In this document: positions 58,344 through 64,000 of the stretch, one piece after another
Layout of the letters: each line of letters begins with the position of its first letter
How positions within the stretch are numbered: the first letter of the stretch is position 1
Origin: Agromyces sp. LHK192
Lineage (GTDB): Bacteria > Actinomycetota > Actinomycetes > Actinomycetales > Microbacteriaceae
Reading direction: 5' to 3'
Length of the DNA: 64,000 nt
NCBI RefSeq assembly: GCF_004006235.1
Contig: NZ_CP034753.1
Span: 124,001 to 188,000 of the forward strand
Program-made: the position numbers and the translations under genes
The notes under the pieces: model-generated
What the model was told of the DNA's origin: nothing
The model's input: the letters and a program-made list of their open reading frames with translations, nothing else
The model's database searches: none

Positions 58344-59243
58344 TCAGGCCGTGAGCATCGCGAACCAGATGAGCAGCATCGTGACGACGAAGCCGCAGGC
58401 GTAGTTGATCCAGAGGAACTTCCGCCACCCGCCGTTCGCCCGGCCCGAGTCGGCGTCGGAGACGCTGCGGTACGGCCACGCCGCAGCGACGTACGGGGCT
58501 GCGAGCAGGGCGGCCAGCGGGCCGGGCCAGGCGGTCGTGAGCACGAGGAGACCCGCGAGCACCCACATGCCGATCGCGAAGCGGACGGTCGCGCGGGCGC
58601 CGAGCACGGTCGCGATCGAGGCGATGCCGCCCTCGCGGTCGGGAACGACGTCCTGCACGGCGCCGAACGCGTGGCTGGCGACGCCCCAGGCGAAGAACGC
58701 CGCGAGGAGCGCGACCAGCTGCCCCGTGACCGGGGCCCCGGCCAGCGCCAGCCCGTAGACGGCGGGGGAGACGAAGTGCACGCTCGAGGTGACCGAGTCG
58801 AGGAACGGCACCTCCTTGAAGCGCAATCCGGGCACCGAGTACGCAGCGACCGCGAAGAGGCTGATCGCGAGCACGAGCCACGACCCCGGGCTGCCGACGG
58901 CGACGAGCCAGACCACGAACGGCAGGCACAGCGAGATCGCCGCGATGACGGTCGTCCGGTGCCGAGCGGGCGTGAGCAGCGCGCCCTCCACGCCGCCCTT
59001 GCGCGGGTTCTTCGCGTCGGAGGCGTAGTCGAAGACGTCGTTGATGCCGTACATCGCGAGGTTGTAGGGGACGAGGAAGAACAGCGTGCCGATCACCAGG
59101 GTCGCGTCGACCTCGCGGGTCGTGAGCAGGTAGGCGGCCGCGAACGGGAACGCGGTGTTGATCCAGCTCAGCGGACGCGAGGCGAGCAGCAGGTCGCGCG
59201 CGAGTCCGCGGTCGCGTGCGCCGGCGCGGGCGGTGGCGGTCAT
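58344..59243 (-). CDS. crtEb: Lycopene elongase (C50 carotenoid prenyltransferase)
   Basis: A 299-residue UbiA-type membrane prenyltransferase that adds dimethylallyl units to lycopene, giving flavuxanthin in the decaprenoxanthin-type pathway. The first Asp-rich motif lies in YGINDVFDYASDAKNPRKGG and the second in AVQDVVPDREGGIAS. About 8 TM helices are seen. The ATG at 59243 overlaps the crtYf stop by 4 nt (ATGA). Last gene of the operon. The exact product (C50 epsilon- or gamma-cyclic) depends on the cyclases and cannot be read off. Confidence 0.93.
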   Translation of the reverse strand: MTATARAGARDRGLARDLLLASRPLSWINTAFPFAAAYLLTTREVDATLVIGTLFFLVPYNLAMYGINDVFDYASDAKNPRKGGVEGALLTPARHRTTVIAAISLCLPFVVWLVAVGSPGSWLVLAISLFAVAAYSVPGLRFKEVPFLDSVTSSVHFVSPAVYGLALAGAPVTGQLVALLAAFFAWGVASHAFGAVQDVVPDREGGIASIATVLGARATVRFAIGMWVLAGLLVLTTAWPGPLAALLAAPYVAAAWPYRSVSDADSGRANGGWRKFLWINYACGFVVTMLLIWFAMLTA

Positions 59244-59704
59244 CCGATGCTCCCGTCGGCGGACCCGGCGGACCCGGCGGACCCGGCGGACCCGGCGGAC
59301 CCGGTCGAACCGGCGGACCCGGTCGAACCGGCGGACCCGGCGGACCCGGTCGAACCGGCGGACCCGGTCGATCGGGACCCGACCGCATCGCCGGATCCGG
59401 CGCCGCGCACCCGGCCGCCGCCGAACAGGTTCCAGACCGACACGCAGACGAGCAGGGCGGCGATCGGATAGGCGAAGTCCTCGATCGGCGCGAGGCCGAG
59501 CCGCATGCCGAGGATGAGGTCGTCGGCGTAGTCGAACAGGCCGGCGGCGATCATCACGGTGTCGAACACCGCCGTGAGCACGACGAGCACGCCGGCGGAT
59601 GCCGCGAGCGCGAGCGCATGCCGGCGGGGGGCATTCCGCCACGCCACGGCGGCGACCGCGGCGGACGCGGCGATGAAGAGCGCGCACAGCACGGCGTAGG
59701 TCAC
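59240..59704 (-). CDS. crtYf: C50 carotenoid epsilon-cyclase subunit CrtYf
   Basis: A 154-residue membrane subunit of the heterodimeric cyclase that forms the rings of C50 carotenoids. Three hydrophobic helices are present. The conserved FDYADDLILGMRLGLAPIEDFAYPIAALLV (abridged: FDYADDLILG...PIEDFAYPI) is the CrtYf signature, with the acidic residues thought to be catalytic. After about residue 103 the protein ends in a Gly-Ser-Ala/Thr tail of about 13 triplets encoded by a 9-bp tandem repeat, absent from typical homologues. The GTG at 59704 overlaps the crtYe stop by 4 nt. Confidence 0.9.
   Translation of the reverse strand: MTYAVLCALFIAASAAVAAVAWRNAPRRHALALAASAGVLVVLTAVFDTVMIAAGLFDYADDLILGMRLGLAPIEDFAYPIAALLVCVSVWNLFGGGRVRGAGSGDAVGSRSTGSAGSTGSAGSAGSTGSAGSTGSAGSAGSAGSAGSADGSIG
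59257..59373 (-). repeat. 9-bp in-frame minisatellite in the 3' end of crtYf
   Basis: Thirteen 9-bp units on the plus strand alternate CGGCGGACC and CGGTCGAAC (the last is CGGTCGATC). On the coding strand they give Gly-Ser-Ala or Gly-Ser-Thr. Each unit is a multiple of 3, so gain or loss of units keeps the frame and leaves the overlap with crtEb intact. Confidence 0.92.
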
Positions 59705-60120
59705 GAGCCCGCCTCCCGGCCGGGCGCCGACGTGTGCTCCCGGGAGGGTCCCGAGCGGGGGCTCCCCGCGCGCGAGTCGCCCGCCCCCGAGCCGCGCCCG
59801 CGCGAACTCCGAACCGCGAACACCCGGAGCGATCCCTCGTACAGCACCATCGACAGGTAGCAGAGGAAGAGCAGGAACACGACCTCCTCGAGCGGCAGGT
59901 GCGGCGCGAGCATGAGCCCGGTCGTGATCTCGTTCGGGGTGTGCAGGAAGATGCCCATCGCGATCCCGGCCAGGTCCCAGCAGACCAGGAACGCCAGCCC
60001 GATGGCGAGCGTCGCCGCCGCGCGCCGCGGCGCGCGCCACAGGAACAGCGTGAACCGCCGGTCGAGCAGCACCATGCAGCCGATCGACGCGAGCAGCAGC
60101 GCGAGGTAGAGCAGCGTCAT
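59701..60120 (-). CDS. crtYe: C50 carotenoid epsilon-cyclase subunit CrtYe
   Basis: A 139-residue membrane subunit with three TM helices (LLYLALLLASIGCMVLLD, AATLAIGLAFLVCWDLAGIAMG, LEEVVFLLFLCYLSMVLYE). The PLEEVVFLLF acidic motif is the family hallmark. It pairs with CrtYf to cyclise the elongated carotene. A Ser/Arg/Gly-rich C-terminal tail (about 35 residues) extends beyond the usual core. The ATG at 60120 overlaps the crtI stop by 4 nt (ATGA), and its stop overlaps crtYf. An arginine-rich longer frame covering crtI is a shadow. Confidence 0.92.
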   Translation of the reverse strand: MTLLYLALLLASIGCMVLLDRRFTLFLWRAPRRAAATLAIGLAFLVCWDLAGIAMGIFLHTPNEITTGLMLAPHLPLEEVVFLLFLCYLSMVLYEGSLRVFAVRSSRGRGSGAGDSRAGSPRSGPSREHTSAPGREAGS

Positions 60121-61712
60121 ACCGCCACCCTCGACCGCTCGGGTTCGGCCATCGGCCCGGTCGACCGATCTCCGCGCACCGACTTCGCGACCAGTTCGGC
60201 GCTGATCAGGCACATCGGCAGCCCGATGCCAGGAATCGTGGTCGCGCCCGCGAAGTACAGCCCGTCGACCTCGCGCGACGCCGTCCTCCCGCGAAGGAAC
60301 GCGCTCTGGCGCAGCGTGTGCGCGGGCCCGAGCGCGCCGCCGCGCCACGAGTGGAACCACGACTCGAAGTCCGCCGGTCCGATCGTCCGTCGCACGACGA
60401 CCCGGTCCGCGAGGTCGGGGATGCCCGCCCACGCGGACAGCTGCGCGATGGCGGCATCCGCGACCTGCTCGACGAGCACGTCGCCCCGCCCGTCCTCGCC
60501 GCCGGCGCCGATCGACGTGTCGGCCGGTACCGGGACCAGGAGGAAGAGGTTCTCGCAACCGGGCGGGGCGACCGAGGCATCCGTCGCGCTGGGCATGCAC
60601 GCGTACAGCGACGCGGGGTCGGGGATCGCCGGCCGCGCGCCGAAGATCTTGCGGAAGTTCTCGTCCCAGTCCTCGGTGAACAGCAGGTTGTGGTGCGTGA
60701 GCTCCGGGAGCCGTCCGCGGACGCCCAGCAGCACGAGCACCGCACCCGGGCCGGGGTTGCGCCGCTCCCATGCGGCATCCGATCGGCTGCGCAGCCGGGG
60801 TGGCAGCAGGGCGGTCTCGGTGTGGTGGACGTCGGCGGCTGAGACGACCAGGTCTGCAGGCAACGCGCGTTCCTGCACGTCGCGCTCCCCGTGCGGTTCC
60901 GTCGACCGCCGGAATGTGACGCCGGTCGCGCGGCGCCCCTGCGTCGTGATCGCGGTGACCTCGGCGCCGGTGACGATCTCGACCCCGGCGGCCCGCGCGA
61001 GCCGCGCGGCGGCGTGCACGATCTCGCCGAACCCGCCCATCGGGTAGGCGACCTCGTCGGCCAGGTCGAAGCGGCTCATCAGGTGGTACATGCTCGGTGC
61101 GTCGCTCGGCGAGCTGCCGAGGAACACCGCCGGGTACCCGAGGATCTGCCGGAGCCGGCGATCCCGGAACGACCGCGCCACGAAGCGGTCGAGCGGTTCG
61201 CCGAGGAGGCGCGCGAGCCGCCCGAGCCTGCGGAGCACGGGCGCGACCAGGAGCGACCGCGGCGCGGAGAAGTCCGTGTAGAGGAAGTGCTCCATCGCGA
61301 GGCGGTACGTCTCGTCGGCCGAGTCGAGGTGCCGTTCGAGCGCCGCGCCTGCGCCGGGCTCGATCGATTCGAACAGCGCGACGGATGCCTCGCGCTCGCT
61401 GCGCACGTCGACGTGCGCATCCTCGTGCTCGAAGAACACCCGGTAGGCCGGGTCGAGCCGGGCGAGGTTGAGCTCCTCCGCGCTCGATGAACCCATCAAT
61501 CGGAAGAAGTGGTCGAACACCTCGGGCATCAGGTACCACGAGGGGCCGGTGTCGAAGCGGAAGCCCGCGCGGTCCCACCGGCCCGCCCGGCCGCCCAGCT
61601 CGTCGCGCGCCTCGAGCAGCGTGACCCGGTGACCGTCGCGTGCGAGCAGCCCCGCGGTCGCGAGCCCGGCGATGCCGCCGCCGATCACGACGATGCGGCG
61701 ACTGTGACGCAC
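60117..61712 (-). CDS. crtI: Phytoene desaturase
   Basis: A 531-residue FAD enzyme that converts phytoene to lycopene. The N-terminal FAD motif is RIVVIGGGIAGLATAGLLARDG with LLEARDELGGRAG. The C-terminus carries GLYFAGATTIPGIGLPMCLISAELVAKSV (abridged: LYFAGATTIPGIGLPM), the bacterial CrtI signature. The GTG at 61712 is chosen since it places the FAD motif about 7 residues in. An ATG overlapping the crtB stop at 61756 is out of frame and would end at 61685, which makes the true start the least certain in the operon. Confidence 0.92.
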   Translation of the reverse strand: MRHSRRIVVIGGGIAGLATAGLLARDGHRVTLLEARDELGGRAGRWDRAGFRFDTGPSWYLMPEVFDHFFRLMGSSSAEELNLARLDPAYRVFFEHEDAHVDVRSEREASVALFESIEPGAGAALERHLDSADETYRLAMEHFLYTDFSAPRSLLVAPVLRRLGRLARLLGEPLDRFVARSFRDRRLRQILGYPAVFLGSSPSDAPSMYHLMSRFDLADEVAYPMGGFGEIVHAAARLARAAGVEIVTGAEVTAITTQGRRATGVTFRRSTEPHGERDVQERALPADLVVSAADVHHTETALLPPRLRSRSDAAWERRNPGPGAVLVLLGVRGRLPELTHHNLLFTEDWDENFRKIFGARPAIPDPASLYACMPSATDASVAPPGCENLFLLVPVPADTSIGAGGEDGRGDVLVEQVADAAIAQLSAWAGIPDLADRVVVRRTIGPADFESWFHSWRGGALGPAHTLRQSAFLRGRTASREVDGLYFAGATTIPGIGLPMCLISAELVAKSVRGDRSTGPMAEPERSRVAV

Positions 61713-61752
61713 CGGCCCCGGGGGGCCGGAACCGGTGCGCCGGCGTTCGCGA

Positions 61753-62676
61753 TCATGTCGCGGCTCCTGCGCCGGCCGGGGCCGGCGCCACGCTGCTGCG
61801 CCCACCGGATGCGGAGGGCCTGACGACCGCCCGGCCGAGCACCCACAGCTTGCGCGGCGCCGGCACGCGCACCCGCGCGGCGAGCAGGTCGGCCGCCGGC
61901 GTCCGACGGAGCCGCGCGGCGAGTTCGCCGAACAGTCCGTGGGCGGCGGCGACGGCTCGGCGGCATCCGATCGGGAGTTCGGGGATGACGGCGCCCGCGA
62001 TGGCGAGGTCGGCGTCGATGTCGTCGAGGATCCGGTCGCGATCCGCGTCGGTGAAGTGCTCCGGGTCGATGCCGGGGAAGTAGCTGCGGCCGCGCTCGCC
62101 GTAGTCCTCGGCGAGGTCGCGCAGGAAGTTCACCTTCTGGAAGGCGGCGCCGAGGTGCCGGGCGCCGCGCTCCCACCGGGAGTCGCGCTCCGCATCGGCC
62201 GGGAGGCCGACCGTGAACGCCCGCAGGCACATCAGCCCGACGACCTCGGCCGAGCCGTAGACGTACGTGGCGAACGCCGCCTCGTCGAGGTCGACCGGAT
62301 CGAGGTCGCGGCGCATCGAGGCGAAGAAGGGCCGGGTGAGCTCCGCGCCGAATCCCGTGTCGCGCGCGGTGCGCGCGAACGCGTGCACGACGAGGTTGGA
62401 GCTGTACCCGCAGGCGATCGCCCGTTCGGTCTCGGCCTCGAGCGCATCGAGCTCGCTGCGGACCTGCGCCGGGTCGAGTCCGGCTTCGGCCGCCGGCCCG
62501 TCGACGAGTTCGTCGGCGACGCGGACGAGCGCGTACACGTCGGCGACGTGGCCGCGCACCTGCGCGGAGCACAGCCGGCTCGCGAGGCCGAACGAGGTCG
62601 AGTACGCCGAGATGACGCGCGCGGAACCGCGGTGCGCGACGTCGTCGTAGAGCGCGAGGCCAGTCGTCGCGGTCAT
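61753..62676 (-). CDS. crtB: Phytoene synthase
   Basis: A 307-residue squalene/phytoene-synthase-fold enzyme that condenses two geranylgeranyl diphosphates into phytoene. Both Asp-rich motifs are present: VRVADELVDG and NFLRDLAEDYGERGRSYFP. The N-terminal FGLASRLCSAQVRGHVADVYALVR is typical. A short Pro/Ala-rich tail ends the protein. The ATG at 62676 overlaps the crtE stop by 4 nt (ATGA). Confidence 0.94.
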   Translation of the reverse strand: MTATTGLALYDDVAHRGSARVISAYSTSFGLASRLCSAQVRGHVADVYALVRVADELVDGPAAEAGLDPAQVRSELDALEAETERAIACGYSSNLVVHAFARTARDTGFGAELTRPFFASMRRDLDPVDLDEAAFATYVYGSAEVVGLMCLRAFTVGLPADAERDSRWERGARHLGAAFQKVNFLRDLAEDYGERGRSYFPGIDPEHFTDADRDRILDDIDADLAIAGAVIPELPIGCRRAVAAAHGLFGELAARLRRTPAADLLAARVRVPAPRKLWVLGRAVVRPSASGGRSSVAPAPAGAGAAT

Positions 62677-63809
62677 CGGTTCCGCTCCCCGCAGGCGTGC
62701 GCGAGCGCGGCGATCTCGGCGACGAGCGACCGCGGCATCCCGCTCTGCTCCGCGACGTCGACGGCGGCGCGGCGCCTGGCGTCGATCAGGTCCTCGACGA
62801 GGGCGAGCGCGCCGCTCGACACGATCACCGCACGGATCGCGTCGGCACCGCGCTCGTCGAGGTCGGCGCGCCCGAAGTCGCCGGCGACGCCGGCCCAGGC
62901 GGCATCCGTCCGCGCCCTGGCGATCAGCAGCGTCTGCTTGCCCTCGCGGAGGTCGCCGATCGCGGTCTTGCCGGTGACGCGCTCCTCGCCGAACACGCCG
63001 AGCACGTCGTCGCGGAGTTGGAAAGCGACGCCGAGGTCGCGCCCGAGGTCGCCGAGCGCGTCGATCACGCGGGCGTCGGCGCCCGCGAGGATCGCACCGG
63101 CCTGGAGCGGCGCGCTGAACGTGTAGGACGCCGTCTTGTGCTCGATCATCGCGAGGATGTCGCCGACCGTCGGTGTCTCGTCGATCGAGAACCGGACGTC
63201 GGCGTGCTCGCCCGCGGCGGCCGCGAACACGCACTCGTCGAACAGGTCGAGCAGCCGCTCGCGCCTGACCTGCGTGGTGGCGACGCCCGCGACCATACGG
63301 TGCGCGGCGGCGATGAGCAGGTCGCCGGCGAGGATCGCGGATGCCTCGCCGTAGAGGTGCGCCCGCGTGCGATCCGTCCCGCGCGAGCGGGCGAGGGTCG
63401 AGAACCGGCCGGTGACGTTCGGCGCGCCGCGCCGCGTGTCGTCGTGGTCGATCACGTCGTCGTGCATGAGGAACGCGGTGTGGAGCAGTTCGAACGCGGC
63501 CGCGACCGCGATCGCGTCGGGGATGGGGCCGTGTCGCTCGGCGGCGAGCGCGCGGAACGAGGCCAGCACGGCTCGAGGACGCATCCGCTTGCCGCCCGCG
63601 GCGCCGTCGCGCGCCGCCGACCAGAGCAGCCGGTAGTCCTCACCGTGCGCTCGCGCCCTGGCGGCCTGGACGGCGAAGTACTCGTCGATGGCGGACTCGA
63701 CGGCGGCCAGGTCGTCGTCGAAGCCACGCTCGACCCCGAGGGCGCCGGGGGCCGAGCGTGCGTCCGAGGTGTCGTCGGTCGTCGCCGCGGTGAGGGTCGG
63801 GGTGCTCAT
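62673..63809 (-). CDS. crtE: Geranylgeranyl diphosphate synthase
   Basis: A 378-residue polyprenyl synthase that supplies C20 precursor. The first Asp-rich motif is HDDVIDHDD (Asp117, Asp118, Asp121), the second lies in FQLRDDVLGVFGE. GKRMRPRAVL binds the isopentenyl diphosphate. An N-terminal Thr/Asp-rich extension of about 30 residues is present. The ATG at 63809 overlaps the idi stop by 4 nt, so the operon begins at or before idi. Confidence 0.94.
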   Translation of the reverse strand: MSTPTLTAATTDDTSDARSAPGALGVERGFDDDLAAVESAIDEYFAVQAARARAHGEDYRLLWSAARDGAAGGKRMRPRAVLASFRALAAERHGPIPDAIAVAAAFELLHTAFLMHDDVIDHDDTRRGAPNVTGRFSTLARSRGTDRTRAHLYGEASAILAGDLLIAAAHRMVAGVATTQVRRERLLDLFDECVFAAAAGEHADVRFSIDETPTVGDILAMIEHKTASYTFSAPLQAGAILAGADARVIDALGDLGRDLGVAFQLRDDVLGVFGEERVTGKTAIGDLREGKQTLLIARARTDAAWAGVAGDFGRADLDERGADAIRAVIVSSGALALVEDLIDARRRAAVDVAEQSGMPRSLVAEIAALAHACGERNR

Positions 63810-64000
63810 GAGACGGCCCTGAGCGGAAGCCCGGAGAGCGGCGTCGGGGCGGGTTCGGCGGAGCTCGCCCGTTCGGATGCGTCGAGCGTCCCGGTGCCGC
63901 CGAGGAAGGGCAGGAGTTGCGCCTGCAGCACCAGCCAGGGGCTGAAGGCCCAGGGCGCGTGGCGGATGGCCTCAGCGAGTGCCGCCGGCTCGACCCAGGA
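63806..64000 (-). CDS. idi: Isopentenyl-diphosphate delta-isomerase, C-terminal part (cut by window end)
   Basis: The minus-strand frame open from the window end codes for about 64 residues, including AIRHAPWAFSPWLVLQAQLL, which matches the C-terminal FSPWxVxQA motif of type I Idi. A Ser/Pro/Ala-rich extension of about 30 residues follows. Idi balances isopentenyl and dimethylallyl diphosphate, the latter also being the donor for CrtEb. Its TGA overlaps the crtE ATG. The start lies outside the window. Confidence 0.85.
   Translation of the reverse strand, partial: SWVEPAALAEAIRHAPWAFSPWLVLQAQLLPFLGGTGTLDASERASSAEPAPTPLSGLPLRAVS

Noticed and set aside
59257..59373. Possible CRISPR array because of regular short repeats
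   Set aside because: Units are 9 bp, contiguous and in frame, with no spacers, so it is a coding minisatellite.
56227..59388. A 1053-residue minus-strand frame spanning four plus-strand genes and part of crtEb
   Set aside because: Composition shifts repeatedly, no family is recognisable, and it starts in the crtYf minisatellite. It is an artefact of high GC.
61685..61756. ATG at 61756 overlapping the crtB stop as the crtI start
   Set aside because: It is in a different frame and ends after 23 codons at 61685. The GTG at 61712 is in frame with the FAD-binding motif, so a frameshift need not be invoked.

Overview
The window is high-GC actinobacterial chromosome, most likely from a member of the Microbacteriaceae (Agromyces or a close relative). 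The grounds are a C50-carotenoid operon of corynebacterial/microbacterial type (idi-crtE-crtB-crtI-crtYe-crtYf-crtEb), the mismatch endonuclease NucS, a single-chain glycyl-tRNA synthetase, many starts without a Shine-Dalgarno sequence, LAxTG cell-wall anchors, and very frequent GGATGCC/GGCATCC heptamers. About 60 genes are supported. I see no tRNA, rRNA, CRISPR array, insertion sequence or prophage, and the region reads as ordinary chromosome rather than an island.

Layout. 1-14.1 kb: an S51 peptidase, an NTF2-like protein overlapping an ECF sigma factor with its own NTF2-like C-terminus, a BBE-type FAD oxidoreductase with an HxlR regulator, a DHA2 drug exporter, oligopeptidase B, oleate hydratase, two tandem paralogous membrane proteins, a LysM lipoprotein, and a MocR/PdxR regulator divergent from a PNPOx-like protein. 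14.1-18.3 kb: two tiny proteins, a 999-residue LuxR-family ATPase regulator and a glutathione peroxidase. 18.3-28 kb: peptidase T, a TetR regulator, a large secreted M6 protease, a lipoprotein, a HAD phosphatase, nucS, a RibD-like reductase and an MFS permease. 28.2-32.5 kb: the threonine catabolic pair tdh-kbl, a short-chain dehydrogenase and a LacI regulator. 32.5-39.9 kb: a MATE exporter, a membrane protein and a substrate-binding/VWA lipoprotein in one operon, then an M13 peptidase and a beta-lactamase-fold serine hydrolase. 40-47.6 kb: a LAxTG surface protein, hydrolases, an FMN hydroxy-acid oxidase, a Nudix protein, glyS and a FusB-like FBP protein. 47.8-56.3 kb: heme genes hemA, hemE and hemY/cgoX around an 816-residue LAxTG Ig-repeat protein. 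56.4-57.6 kb: a YtxH/holin/DUF3618 envelope operon. 58.3-64 kb: the carotenoid operon, with idi cut by the window end.

Regulatory links read directly from DNA. (1) A nearly identical ~73-bp segment centred on the palindrome GGGCGATCGCCC precedes both the FAD oxidoreductase (3687) and a 64-residue ORF (14341) next to the large LuxR-type regulator. (2) Palindromes of the form TCGAATCGATTCGA occur twice before the MFS permease (27809) and once before the LacI gene (31404), which suggests a small LacI regulon. (3) At least eleven genes have a -10 hexamer ending exactly 6 nt before the start codon, and the lacI and SDR genes have 7 nt, which implies leaderless mRNAs for hemA, hemE, nucS, ptrB and others. 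(4) Strong hairpins and repeats include a UUCG-capped terminator after 40912, a nested inverted repeat at 11695-11763, a REP-like 28-bp doublet at 30486-30541, and an in-frame 9-bp minisatellite forming the C-terminus of crtYf.
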